A stretch of DNA of 64,000 nt from Paenibacillus sp. NAIST15-1 (GTDB lineage: Bacteria > Bacillota > Bacilli > Paenibacillales > Paenibacillaceae): positions 434,001 to 498,000 of the forward strand of contig NZ_BBYF01000001.1 of the NCBI RefSeq assembly GCF_001894745.1, in the 5' to 3' direction. The position numbers were made by a program, and so were the translations under genes. The notes under the pieces are model-generated. The model made no database searches. It saw only the letters and a list, made by a program, of their open reading frames with translations, and was not told the DNA's origin. Position 1 is the first letter of the stretch; every line of letters begins with the position of its first letter. Of this stretch, positions 36,376 to 44,175 are shown piece by piece.

Positions 36376-36715
36376 AGATAAGCTCAACCTCCTCTCCTTC
36401 AGAGCTTGTCATGACTAGGCGTACTTGATCTGTACGCGAGTGCTTGTCTCTTGTCACTTCTACATCCTCGACCGATTGAATGCGCGGTTCATCCATGAGG
36501 CAGCGCATAATCGCCTCGCGAATGGTATCCTCATCTACCTGCTTGCCAACCATTCGCTCATGATCCAAGCCCATATCCGGCGCAAAAAAATACTCGCCCA
36601 AGCGAGTACCCAACCGAATGCGAACCGCTTGCGTTAATTCCTCACGCCCATCGATCCAAGCAATTTGTCCATCTGATAATTGAAGATCTCCGTCTTGAAG
36701 CGCCCACGTCCTCAT
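36347..36715 (-). CDS. xkdS: Baseplate protein XkdS-like (gp25-like, DUF2634)
   Basis: A 122-residue protein of the gp25-like/DUF2634 family. It contains LTQAVRIRLGTRLGEYFFAPDMGLD, the EPR-like inner-baseplate motif in DEPRIQSVEDV, and a C-terminal beta hairpin. It forms the inner baseplate together with XkdT and docks the sheath. Its ATG overlaps the XkdR stop by 4 bp. Confidence 0.88.
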   Translation of the reverse strand: MRTWALQDGDLQLSDGQIAWIDGREELTQAVRIRLGTRLGEYFFAPDMGLDHERMVGKQVDEDTIREAIMRCLMDEPRIQSVEDVEVTRDKHSRTDQVRLVMTSSEGEEVELIYADGSGIEA

Positions 36716-36984
36716 CCTTCAGCCACCTTTCCGACAATGACGCCGCCACCTTTGCTGGCCTCTGTAAATACAACCAGTACACGGCTCCCACTTTCGATCA
36801 CGATGTCTTGTGCCTGTTCTAAAATCGGAAGCTGATATCGAATAAGTCCAGCCTCGCCTTCCAGCTCCACATCAGCCGTGCCCGATCCCATGCTCACAAT
36901 CGTACCCAGCTGCGCTCCTGCTGTTCCCGAGATTCGATGATCCATCCAGGCTTCCAGTGCACTGACCGCTCGATTCGCGCCCAT
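36712..36984 (-). CDS. xkdR: Small baseplate/hub protein XkdR-like (DUF2577)
   Basis: A 90-residue protein of the DUF2577/XkdR type with an OB-like core: LGTIVSMGSGTADVELEG, PILEQAQDIVIESGSRVLVV and a glycine-rich end. ATG 36984 is fixed by AAGGAGG 7 bp upstream; the frame is open further up but without a second ribosome site. Found between XkdQ and XkdS as in PBSX. Confidence 0.82.
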   Translation of the reverse strand: MGANRAVSALEAWMDHRISGTAGAQLGTIVSMGSGTADVELEGEAGLIRYQLPILEQAQDIVIESGSRVLVVFTEASKGGGVIVGKVAEG

Positions 36985-37084
36985 AGCGTCACCTCCTTGT
37001 CGCTTAATCGCATCATCATTGCATTTCATTTCTGGGCACACTCACGCTAATCTCCGTTATTCCTTTTGCAAATGCAATGAAAGG

Positions 37085-37882
37085 TTAAATCTTAACCAAA
37101 TCCACTTCCGTCACGAATTGATCCATTGAAATGGTGTGTTTGCCCCGCTTCACCCGATATACACCGTCAAAATCCTCACTAACGAGCCGAAGCTGTGCAT
37201 CTGCATGCAGCCGATAATTCAAGAGGGACGTCACACGCACACCCTTAACCTTGTCCTCTTCATACGATTGCGGACTGTCAATTAACCCGCTGTCAGCGGA
37301 TAAGCGAACGATTCCTGTTACCTCTAATCCTGCTCCTGCAAGAGGCTTGAAATACAACTTGCCTTGCCGCGTAAATACTTCCGTATTGCATTCACGAGCT
37401 GCCCGGCGTATCGACGCAACTGGATCGCCTTTCGCAACGAATCCCTTCATATAAGCATGATTAGAACCGAGCTGCACGGCTCCATGCGGAATTTGCGCCC
37501 GACTTAACAGATCATGAATAATTTCGCTAGCCTTCGTGCCCGGCCGATACGTATGTGCCATTTCATATAAGGAAACTGTCAAATCGTCCTTCACTTGAAT
37601 CGTCGTCACCCGATCCATCTGCTCCCGCTTCGTTCGCACCTCTACAATGTTGCCCTGAAGCACAGTGCCGAGATCCTTGCCGTAACCCGCATTGACAATG
37701 ACTCGCATCCCCGTGCGAATGTTCGCCAGCGTATGCTTGGACAAATTGTACAGCTCTACGGTGGATTCATTCGGTTCATTGTTATCATCAAAATCTACGT
37801 GAACATTCATTGTCAGATCACCGTAGCTGAATCGATAACCACCAATCAAAATCTCGCACCCGCGATTAAATAAGTATTCCAT
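37085..37882 (-). CDS. xkdQ: Baseplate hub protein XkdQ-like (gpD/gp27 class)
   Basis: A ~265-residue hub protein. Early beta-rich domain (NVHVDFDDNNEPNESTVELYNL, here broken for length as VHVDFDDNNEP then STVELYNLS), a central IIHDLLSRAQIP motif and a C-terminal GKLYFKPL...YRVKRGKHTISM domain match the XkdQ/YqbQ family. The protein would form the trimeric hub that carries the tail spike. ATG 37882 stands 6 bp behind GGGGG and overlaps the preceding gene by 17 bp. Confidence 0.85.
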   Translation of the reverse strand: MEYLFNRGCEILIGGYRFSYGDLTMNVHVDFDDNNEPNESTVELYNLSKHTLANIRTGMRVIVNAGYGKDLGTVLQGNIVEVRTKREQMDRVTTIQVKDDLTVSLYEMAHTYRPGTKASEIIHDLLSRAQIPHGAVQLGSNHAYMKGFVAKGDPVASIRRAARECNTEVFTRQGKLYFKPLAGAGLEVTGIVRLSADSGLIDSPQSYEEDKVKGVRVTSLLNYRLHADAQLRLVSEDFDGVYRVKRGKHTISMDQFVTEVDLVKI

Positions 37883-38186
37883 CGTCATCCCCCAAATGCA
37901 GGTGAACAGACTGTCCAAGTGTATCCCACGTAATCTGTTCTTCCGGATTATCCCCATACGGGACGATGAGCTCAAGCGGGAACTCCCGCGTCTCCATGCT
38001 GACGAACAGCGGCATTCCCCATACCAACTTTACGCCTAGCGCCAATGGAGTATCCCCTTCCGATAAATCCACGGTAAAATAATCATGGGTAAAGTTGTAG
38101 CGTATTTCGAACGTATAGGTTCGATCGCCCAAATCCATATCAAATGAGTAAGGAACAAGATCTTTGTCGATCCCGATGATCGCCAT
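37866..38186 (-). CDS. Baseplate plug-like protein
   Basis: A 106-residue beta-rich protein (RTYTFEIRYNFTHDYFTVDL, ETREFPLELIVPYGD). It resembles the small baseplate plug family first described from cyanophage Pam3 (gp18), in which the plug closes the tail tube below the tape measure. That assignment is from memory of the pattern. AGGAGG lies 6 bp before the ATG, and both neighbours are baseplate genes. PBSX itself, as I recall it, has no separately named gene here. Confidence 0.65.
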   Translation of the reverse strand: MAIIGIDKDLVPYSFDMDLGDRTYTFEIRYNFTHDYFTVDLSEGDTPLALGVKLVWGMPLFVSMETREFPLELIVPYGDNPEEQITWDTLGQSVHLHLGDDDGILI

Positions 38187-38216
38187 CCTTCTCCTCCTTT
38201 CTGAAGCTTCCTTGCC

Positions 38217-38852
38217 TTACCGATCCTGCATGTATTGTTTTCCACCCCCGCCCCCACCTGAGGGCATGGTTTTTTTCTTTTTCTTTTTGGAAAGGCCAAG
38301 CAGAAGTTTCGCTCCCTCTACAAATGGCTTGGCGGTACGCTCAATGACATTATTAGCTATCCGAATCATGCTTTCAGGAATCCCGAAGTACCTAGCGATA
38401 TCCATTAGCGACTGGCCAGGGCGCGCTGTATGCGTCTCCGGCACCGGACGATAGGAAGTATTTCGCTTACCTGAGCGACTCTTCGGCTTCACAGCTGCCT
38501 TCTTCTTCGGTGGCAGTTTGCTGTACGCTGGCTGGACAATGTTGACCTGCTTCAATGACATGGTGAAAGTCATGCCATTAGCAATCGAGTTGTTATGAGC
38601 GGTTCGCAAGCTAGTGATGACACAATTCAGCATCATATTGCGCCCTGTGTATTGGAGCAGCTTCCCCTCGTTCATTGCCTTTACCAAACGCTGCTTATAA
38701 TTGGAGGCCTGGGGGCCTATTAGCAATCCTTGCAGAACTAAGCTTGTTGTTTCCTTCCGGATGTGATCCGTAATGGTACCGCCCTTTTCCACATTGTGAC
38801 TGCTCACCTGCACTGAATACTCAGGTTCCTCTGAAATGACGAACAGTTCCAC
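38217..38852 (-). CDS. xkdP: LysM-containing tail protein XkdP-like
   Basis: A ~211-residue protein. The N-terminal ~110-residue Dit-like/XkdP domain has VSSHNVEKGGTITDHIRKET; a basic linker follows, then a LysM domain (~145-190, TARPGQSLMDIARYFGIPES) and a Lys/Gly-rich tail. In contractile tails this gp53-like protein sits between tube and baseplate hub. The coordinate given is the GTG at 38852, but it cuts into the expected domain start (LGGVELF). The upstream in-frame region opens with ATT at 38882, 11 bp after GGAGG, overlapping the tape measure stop, and is the more natural start. Confidence 0.82.
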   Translation of the reverse strand: MELFVISEEPEYSVQVSSHNVEKGGTITDHIRKETTSLVLQGLLIGPQASNYKQRLVKAMNEGKLLQYTGRNMMLNCVITSLRTAHNNSIANGMTFTMSLKQVNIVQPAYSKLPPKKKAAVKPKSRSGKRNTSYRPVPETHTARPGQSLMDIARYFGIPESMIRIANNVIERTAKPFVEGAKLLLGLSKKKKKKTMPSGGGGGGKQYMQDR

Positions 38853-38877
38853 GCCGCCTAATTTGCTTTTTCGCGTA

Positions 38878-40764
38878 TTAATGGGACATCATTCCTCCTT
38901 CCGCCACCTGAGGCCTTGGGATAGGCTTAGGCTTCGGCAGTTTGTCCGCAATGCCCCGCTCTAATGCTCGGAATGAGGCGTCGTACTGCTCGCGGGCGAT
39001 CCGCTTGATCTCTTCAATCATGCGGTTGTCAATATAGCCGTTCACGTTCAGGTTCATCGTGACATTGCTGTTCGTGCTGACTTCCATGCTGCCACTAGCA
39101 GTAGGCCCAGGCATATTGGGTGTCTGATGTTGAGGCATAGATGCAATTGAGGATATCGCTCCAGTCGGTGAACCCTCAACTATCGGTTGCATGCCCTCAC
39201 CATTAGGGGAATACGATTGTATATTTGATTGTCCCGTCGAGGCTGCAAGCGCATGGTTTTTAGCCATATAGGATCTCACCATCATCTTTGCAGCTGATTT
39301 TGACTTGTCATCCTCTTCTGATTCCTTGTCTGGGTTCTCCTCGTCATTCGGGAGTAGGAACTTCTCCGCTGCCCATAAGCCTGCATCTACGGCTAATCCG
39401 CCTAGAAATCCAACGGGATTAAAGCGCAGAAACCTTGTTGCCTTGCTGACTGTACGAGCTCCCTTCAACAACTTGCCCAACCAGCCGACCTTCTTCGTTG
39501 CAGAGGCAGCCTTACTCACATCTGACGCGGTCGAAGCCGCTTTAGCAGCATCCGCCATTGGCCCAACTGTTGATTGAACAGATTGAACCGTTTCAGCTGT
39601 TGCCTGAACGACGTTCGAGGAATCATCCGCAGTGGACTCAGACTTTTCCCCACCTCCATCTTCATCCTTCTTGCCGCCAAAAAGACCCATAGCAAGACCA
39701 GCTCCCCCAGCTAAGAAACCTCCCCATTTGCCGAGTTTTTTCGCCCTCCCTAATATACCTGCCCCTCGCCTATTTTTTGGCGTTGGGCTTGGTTTAGTAT
39801 TATCAACCTTTGTATCCTTTGGCGAAGGAGCTTGACCTTCCCCATTCGATCCGGCAGCTGCATTCGCTAAATCCCGCCGGGCATTTGAGGTAGGTTTCGG
39901 TGAGGATTTCTGGTCTGCATCCGTACCCGTATTCGTTGGAGGACTCTTGCTATCATTGGGCTTGGCATTATTAGGGGGAGAATTTTTATCCTTATTCGAG
40001 CCACTTGCCGCAGACTTCAAAGAATCAGCTGTATTCTCTTTTTCTTTGCCCTTATTGGATGGATTGCCCTTGTCTTTGGCTTCCCCTTCATTTTTAGTAC
40101 CGTTAGCAGCTTTTCCAAGATCTTTCTGCGGATCATCTTTTCCTCCGCTAGAACTTTCAGACTCCCCATCAGATTTGGAGCCGCCCCGTTTCTTCTTAAT
40201 TTTCTCGTACATTTCTTTGCCAAACTTTATATTGTCTGAAAAATCTCTAAGATTTGTAAACTCACTATTTACATCCTTAAATAATTTGTAAGCATCGCCT
40301 ATATAATCAAGCCAAGTCTTGGGTTTTTCCTCCTTCTTGTCAGAACTGCAATTACACAGAGCAAAAGCAAGAGCAACAGCTGGCTTCTGCGAGAGCGAAG
40401 CGGGTAACTGCTGGGCAATAGACGAAGCAAGCTCATTCGTATTCTCAATCACAACCCTGTTTGAAGATGATGAGTTTCCATTTGTTGCTATCGTTATCAA
40501 TGGTGAAACACCGAGTGAAGCTACCTGCCTCTGTAAGGAAACGAACATCGTGTTCAATTTGGAAAACGTAATGCTATCAGACGTAGCAGTAGGAAAGGTA
40601 AGTCCTCCTATCTTCGGCGTCTTCTGTCTTGCATTCCGCTTCATCTCCGCGGTCTGTTCCTTAATGCTGTCCGTCAATATGCGGGAGACGACGCCCATCT
40701 CATCGAGCTTCCCGTTCATGGTGCGCAGTTCGCGGTGAATATTTTTGGAGATCCGATCATCCAT
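38878..40764 (-). CDS. xkdO: Tail tape measure protein (XkdO position)
   Basis: A ~628-residue tape measure. The N-terminal ~120 residues are helical. A long low-complexity Lys/Asp/Ser/Pro/Asn-rich centre (~190-330) follows, then hydrophobic stretches (~350-380 and 440-490: GGFLAGGAGLAMGLFGG and FNPVGFLGGLAVDAGLWAAE) and a C-terminal helix. ATG 40764 has GGAGG 10 bp upstream. Length fixes tail length: 628 residues at about 1.5 angstrom each suggest a tail near 90-95 nm. It is shorter than the ~1300-residue XkdO of PBSX as I remember it. Confidence 0.85.
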   Translation of the reverse strand: MDDRISKNIHRELRTMNGKLDEMGVVSRILTDSIKEQTAEMKRNARQKTPKIGGLTFPTATSDSITFSKLNTMFVSLQRQVASLGVSPLITIATNGNSSSSNRVVIENTNELASSIAQQLPASLSQKPAVALAFALCNCSSDKKEEKPKTWLDYIGDAYKLFKDVNSEFTNLRDFSDNIKFGKEMYEKIKKKRGGSKSDGESESSSGGKDDPQKDLGKAANGTKNEGEAKDKGNPSNKGKEKENTADSLKSAASGSNKDKNSPPNNAKPNDSKSPPTNTGTDADQKSSPKPTSNARRDLANAAAGSNGEGQAPSPKDTKVDNTKPSPTPKNRRGAGILGRAKKLGKWGGFLAGGAGLAMGLFGGKKDEDGGGEKSESTADDSSNVVQATAETVQSVQSTVGPMADAAKAASTASDVSKAASATKKVGWLGKLLKGARTVSKATRFLRFNPVGFLGGLAVDAGLWAAEKFLLPNDEENPDKESEEDDKSKSAAKMMVRSYMAKNHALAASTGQSNIQSYSPNGEGMQPIVEGSPTGAISSIASMPQHQTPNMPGPTASGSMEVSTNSNVTMNLNVNGYIDNRMIEEIKRIAREQYDASFRALERGIADKLPKPKPIPRPQVAEGGMMSH

Positions 40765-40768
40765 TGGG

Positions 40769-40987
40769 TTAACCCCCTCCTTTCCCGTACATCCATTCCA
40801 CAGCGGCGGCGGCTTCGCATAATTCCTCAATGCTCATGCCGCTCGCTTCTGCATACGTAATGCCGCCCCGGCTGTTCAGGACGACACGCCAGAACAATTG
40901 CCGGAGCGGATTGCGGGAGATGGATTGCTTATACGTCGGATGATTCGGATTCCAAGGGTGTATCGACCATGCCCAAGAAGCGCGCAC
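40769..40987 (-). CDS. C-terminal part of tail assembly chaperone, likely made by +1 frameshift
   Basis: A 72-codon frame that overlaps the end of XkdN by 59 bp in the +1 frame and ends 4 bp before the tape measure start. Its only upstream start is a GTG with no ribosome site. The segment GGITYAEASGMSIEELCEAA is like the second half of G/GT-type assembly chaperones (XkzB in PBSX naming). A CCC-T slip site at 40955-40958 would join Pro86 of XkdN to WNPNHPTYK..., giving a 147-residue fusion. Confidence 0.7.
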   Translation of the reverse strand: MRASWAWSIHPWNPNHPTYKQSISRNPLRQLFWRVVLNSRGGITYAEASGMSIEELCEAAAAVEWMYGKGGG

Positions 40988-41213
40988 ACTCCAGCCAGAG
41001 CGGCGTCATCAGATCGGTCTTCTCTTCAAGACCCTCCCAGCTTAGGCGTGGAGACACGATGACATGTTGGAGGAAAAAGTCCATCGACGCTTCCAGCTTC
41101 CATCCCCCGTCTGCCTTCAATGCTGCGTCATACAATCGCATGAGCGCCCGCGCGCCCGGATGCTGCAGCACATATTCCTCAGTTTCAATCGTTACTGTCT
41201 TTTGCTTACTCAC
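40929..41213 (-). CDS. xkdN: Tail assembly chaperone XkdN-like
   Basis: A 94-residue protein of the XkdN family (YVLQHPGARALMRLYDAALK, helical core, FFLQHVIVSPRLSWEGL), placed between tail tube and tape measure. There it should coat the tape measure during tube assembly, like lambda gpG. GTG 41213 has AGGGTGG 6 bp upstream. The last eight codons (LESESSDV) read in-frame after the candidate slip site are probably only in the short form. Confidence 0.85.
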   Translation of the reverse strand: MSKQKTVTIETEEYVLQHPGARALMRLYDAALKADGGWKLEASMDFFLQHVIVSPRLSWEGLEEKTDLMTPLWLECARFLGMVDTPLESESSDV

Positions 41214-41273
41214 AAGTAGCCACCCTTTCCGAATCCGTTTTATTGAAATTTAGCTCCTAAATTTTTAACTTCA

Positions 41274-41678
41274 CTATTCTGTTTGATGCATATAATCGAG
41301 AACTTGGATTTCAAATTCACGATCCTCAAGCTCTGAGCCGTACGAAGCAGCCGGCAGCTTCTTGATGATAGCCTGATTACCGCTAATTGTTTCTCCTGGC
41401 TTGTTATTGGACTTTACCATAATTTTGAATAATTTCTTCTCGTTCCCTAATCGATATAAGAGCGGCAATTGCGGCGACGTTGACATCACCGTCAGCTTAA
41501 TCGTGCCGAGCGGATTGTTCTTATAGGCAATCGCTACCTCGCCGCGCGCGCCAACATGCGTTACCGTCTGCTCCTCATCCTTTTCACAAGTGACGAAAGT
41601 ATTCTCGCCAAATCCCGTAATGTGTTCTTCGTTAATAATTACAGATACTTGCTTTGCATCATAAATACCGATACTCAT
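41274..41678 (-). CDS. xkdM: Tail tube protein XkdM-like
   Basis: A 134-residue tube protein (XkdM/DUF3277 type): short N-terminal strand (SVIINEEHITGFGENTFV), a beta-sandwich with TVTHVGARGEVAIAYKNN, and LEDREFEIQVLDY at the end. It polymerises inside the sheath. It directly follows the sheath gene as in PBSX (K then M). AAAGGATGG lies upstream of the ATG. Confidence 0.9.
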   Translation of the reverse strand: MSIGIYDAKQVSVIINEEHITGFGENTFVTCEKDEEQTVTHVGARGEVAIAYKNNPLGTIKLTVMSTSPQLPLLYRLGNEKKLFKIMVKSNNKPGETISGNQAIIKKLPAASYGSELEDREFEIQVLDYMHQTE

Positions 41679-41740
41679 AGATAAGCACCATCCTTTAATA
41701 GAAAATGTTGTGTATGATGTTCGTAATCAATTGTGATTCA

Positions 41741-42739
41741 TTAGAAGCGGATAACACCGTTCACCTTCACCTGATGTACCGCGCCCGCGATCTCGAACCA
41801 GAACGAGCCGCCGCGATATTCGCGGTTCGCGCGATCGCTAGGATTTACCTCACTGCGAGACAGGAAGGACGTACCGAACAACGGCTCGCCGCTGTCGGCT
41901 GTCGCGATGATGCCCATACGGGAAGATTCCAACAGCACGTTAATCACTGCACTCTCGATTTGGACAATCCCTGCATCGGTGTACGGAATTTTGCTCGATT
42001 GATTGAGCAAATTCTGAATTTGCATTTCCATGCGGGCACGCACATAATCACGCGCCATAATGACATCGATATATTCACCGGACAGCGTCTTGCCTTCCGA
42101 AGTTCGAGCCTCGCCCTGCTTGTTCACGTACGTAATTGCGCCGCTGTCGTGAATTTCCATCAATTCGCCAGCTGTTACCTTCATCGCGTCGATGCCTGTG
42201 CACTTCTTGAACTTCCACGTCACAGAGCCCACTTCCGCAGAACCAACCGAACCTACGAGCGCGGCTTCTGGATATACCGCGGCATCCGTGTGATAGAACA
42301 CGACCGTACGCGTATAAGCCTTGGACTTCAGCGCTTGAAGCTTCGTCTTATCAGCAGTACGTGTAAAGAACAGACGGTAATCTTCCTTCTCAATCTCTGC
42401 CGCCAACGCCTCAACTACAGCATCGCTATTATCAGAGGAGAGCAGGTAGTACCAGCCGTTATCGACTACAGAACGAAGGCGAGCTGCCGGTTCCTCCTTC
42501 TCATCGCAAGCTGTAATCGCAATGCGAGCTGGCGAGCGGTCGCCTTGTCCAAAGAGCGCCTCCGCCATTTTGTATTCCGCTGTCGTATCCGCGAAATCAT
42601 CCTTGACCGCCTTGAGATCCCCGTATTCTTTATAGGCAGAGCCTCCGGCTTTTTTCCCGATAATAAGCGGCATTCCGAAGGACAACCGACCTGTAGGCTT
42701 TTGTAAATCAATCGTTACTTGCACGTCTTGAATTGACAT
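41741..42739 (-). CDS. xkdK: Contractile tail sheath protein (XkdK position, DUF3383-like)
   Basis: A 332-residue sheath. The N-terminus has VQVTIDLQKPTGRLSFGMPLI; domains then include WYYLLSSDNSDAVVEALAAE and FKKCTGIDAMKVTAGELMEI. The C-terminal handshake region contains GGSFWFEIAGAVHQVKVNGV. It is a compact sheath, shorter than XkdK of PBSX (about 466 residues from memory) and closer to the DUF3383 class. ATG 42739 has AAGGAG 9 bp upstream. Its presence makes the particle contractile, that is R-type. Confidence 0.88.
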   Translation of the reverse strand: MSIQDVQVTIDLQKPTGRLSFGMPLIIGKKAGGSAYKEYGDLKAVKDDFADTTAEYKMAEALFGQGDRSPARIAITACDEKEEPAARLRSVVDNGWYYLLSSDNSDAVVEALAAEIEKEDYRLFFTRTADKTKLQALKSKAYTRTVVFYHTDAAVYPEAALVGSVGSAEVGSVTWKFKKCTGIDAMKVTAGELMEIHDSGAITYVNKQGEARTSEGKTLSGEYIDVIMARDYVRARMEMQIQNLLNQSSKIPYTDAGIVQIESAVINVLLESSRMGIIATADSGEPLFGTSFLSRSEVNPSDRANREYRGGSFWFEIAGAVHQVKVNGVIRF

Positions 42740-42745
42740 GAACAA

Positions 42746-43207
42746 TCACTCCTTCTTTTCGTTTCGTTGTAATTCCACTTTTTCGATGAATGTAAAGTTT
42801 CGCTCGAAGCGATCCTTCATCCGAAGCCTAATGCGGAGACCTAGTCCGGCAGTCGGCTCCGTCTTCCACTGCGCTGGCCCCATATGCACCTGCACGGCTG
42901 GGATTGTCGTCAAGCACTCCAATCCTTCCGTCCACTGCCAGCCGAGCAAATCCCGGCAGCGTTCCACCATATCCATGCGATCCTTGGAGCGAATGAGAAG
43001 AAGCCATTCCATCTCAACAACCTTCTCAATCATCCCCTGTGACTCCGCATGATGCGGCGAGCAATCGATGTAGGGCTCAGCCACGTCGTACGCGATAAGC
43101 GGCTCGGTCTGATCCGCCTTCAGGCCGTCCAAGGGAACAACCGGCATGTTCAATGCCTTCCCCATGGGCACGAGCCATCGTTCTACAATGTCGCGATATA
43201 CAATCAA
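42746..43207 (-). CDS. Tail terminator/completion protein candidate (XkdJ-like position)
   Basis: A 153-residue protein, first gene of the leftward tail operon. Fold-level signs (short helix, PLIAYDVAEPYIDCSP, then an antiparallel sheet with MEWLLLIRSKDRMDMVERCR and a long C-terminal strand) fit the tail terminator/tail-completion families that precede the sheath in myoviruses. TTG 43207 is chosen because GGAGGTGA lies 6-9 bp upstream. No portal, capsid, scaffold or terminase gene lies before it; the next gene is divergent. Confidence 0.6.
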   Translation of the reverse strand: MIVYRDIVERWLVPMGKALNMPVVPLDGLKADQTEPLIAYDVAEPYIDCSPHHAESQGMIEKVVEMEWLLLIRSKDRMDMVERCRDLLGWQWTEGLECLTTIPAVQVHMGPAQWKTEPTAGLGLRIRLRMKDRFERNFTFIEKVELQRNEKKE

Positions 43208-43353
43208 TCCACATCACCTCCCTTCATCTACTGGGAAAATTGCTAATCTTGCATCCTGCTCATTTGCTAATCGGCCATCCTAATAGAGCGTCATGCTGCT
43301 TGCTTTAAAATAGCGAAGGCAGCTTCCTTTCTGCTCACGATGTCCACGTTAAT

Positions 43354-43379
43354 AGTATAAAATGGCGAACACCTGTTTG
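43354..43379 (-). promoter_or_regulatory. Candidate tail-operon promoter -10 with LexA-like site
   Basis: Reading leftward, TATACT (43354-43359) is a good -10, but the -35 position reads AACCAA, suggesting a need for an activator. The spacer holds CAAACAGGTGTTCG (43366-43379), a LexA-like dyad with one arm imperfect. The transcript would have a ~140-base leader before the first tail gene. Confidence 0.45.
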
Positions 43380-43430
43380 GTTTAAACTCGTTTTATAGTT
43401 TCTTTTTGATTTGTTTTTAATTATTTATAG

Positions 43431-43442
43431 GAACAAATGTTC
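43431..43442. promoter_or_regulatory. LexA (DinR) box GAAC-AAAT-GTTC
   Basis: Perfect GAAC-N4-GTTC with purine/pyrimidine positions as in the Bacillus SOS consensus CGAACRNRYGTTYC. It lies 12 bp upstream of the TATAAT of the ArpU gene, over the -35 region, where LexA would repress until DNA damage. Confidence 0.8.
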
Positions 43443-43451
43443 TTGTTTTTG

Positions 43452-43460
43452 TGGTATAAT
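43452..43460 (+). promoter_or_regulatory. Extended -10 promoter of the ArpU-like activator
   Basis: TGG-TATAAT is an extended -10 element; there is no TTGACA-like -35, which extended -10 promoters do not need. The predicted start near 43467 leaves a ~95-base leader. Confidence 0.65.
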
Positions 43461-43562
43461 GGGAATACCTGCCCACGGTGTTCCATTTCGATGCTGGACC
43501 CAATAGATAAATAGGAAGTACACAACCTCGAGTATGAATGGAAACAAAGGAGGCCTTGCCTA

Positions 43563-44027
43563 ATGGTAATGGGATTCATGGACATGCCAGAGCATGAAGC
43601 GATGGATGCGAAGCAAGCAAAAGCACGAATTGATGAGGTATTTGCCAAATACAGAATGTGCAAGGTTATGAAGTTCGCAGTTCGCGAGGCGCGGATTACA
43701 ACGAATTATGAAGCGAGAGAAAATGGCGCGACGAACCGGGTCGGCGATCCGACTGCCGCAGTAGCGGTCTATAATACAGATAAAGCGAGCGAATGTCTGG
43801 CGTTTTGCGAGCTGATTGAGTCCATCGTGCACGAATTGGAGCCGGACGAGCAGCTGCTCATCCGCGAGCGATATATGAAGGAAGCTCGTATGACGGATAC
43901 GAAGGTGTATAATTTCCGATTCGATCCCCCGATCAGCGCCGTAACCTACGGACATATCCGCAAGCGCGCATTCGCCAAGCTGCTGAATGCCTTCCAGTAC
44001 GCCTTTCGTTCGACCAAGACATCATAA
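43563..44027 (+). CDS. ArpU-family phage transcriptional regulator (late activator)
   Basis: A 154-residue protein. YRMCKVMKFAVREARITTNY near the N-terminus, the central LEPDEQLLIRERYM and the C-terminal sigma-like HTH VYNFRFDPPISAVTYGHIRKRAFAKL match the ArpU/RinA-type regulators of phage late genes. ATG 43563 has AAGGAGG 9 bp upstream. It is transcribed away from the tail operon from a LexA-controlled promoter, so SOS induction should raise it and it should then switch on the tail genes. Xpf plays the comparable part in PBSX. Confidence 0.85.
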   Translation: MVMGFMDMPEHEAMDAKQAKARIDEVFAKYRMCKVMKFAVREARITTNYEARENGATNRVGDPTAAVAVYNTDKASECLAFCELIESIVHELEPDEQLLIRERYMKEARMTDTKVYNFRFDPPISAVTYGHIRKRAFAKLLNAFQYAFRSTKTS

Positions 44028-44050
44028 TGCATAGAGATATACTGAACGTA

Positions 44051-44095
44051 AACAAGCCGACCAGGATGCCATCATCTTAGGTCGGCTTGTTCGCA
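44051..44095 (+). terminator. Hairpin after the ArpU gene
   Basis: A 12-bp perfect stem, AACAAGCCGACC/GGTCGGCTTGTT (44051-44062, 44080-44091), followed by CGCATCTTG, a poor T-run. It begins 24 bp after the stop codon and is probably the terminator. Confidence 0.65.
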
Positions 44096-44146
44096 TCTTG
44101 CTAGAGTGAATGGATACGACATCTGACAGGCAGGAATACTTTTCTG

Positions 44147-44175
44147 TTGCACATTCGCATTTAGGTTACTATAAT
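44147..44175 (+). promoter_or_regulatory. Sigma-A promoter of the MFS gene
   Basis: TTGCAC (44147-44152), a 17-bp spacer and consensus TATAAT (44170-44175). A start near 44182 gives a ~33-base leader. Confidence 0.8.

Noticed and set aside
41705-42706. 333-codon open frame on the + strand across the sheath gene
   Set aside because: Mirror of the sheath reading frame; arginine/histidine-rich composition typical of antisense frames and no ribosome site.
32076-44027. Complete prophage
   Set aside because: No integrase, excisionase, replication, packaging or capsid genes and no flanking direct repeats that would serve as att sites.
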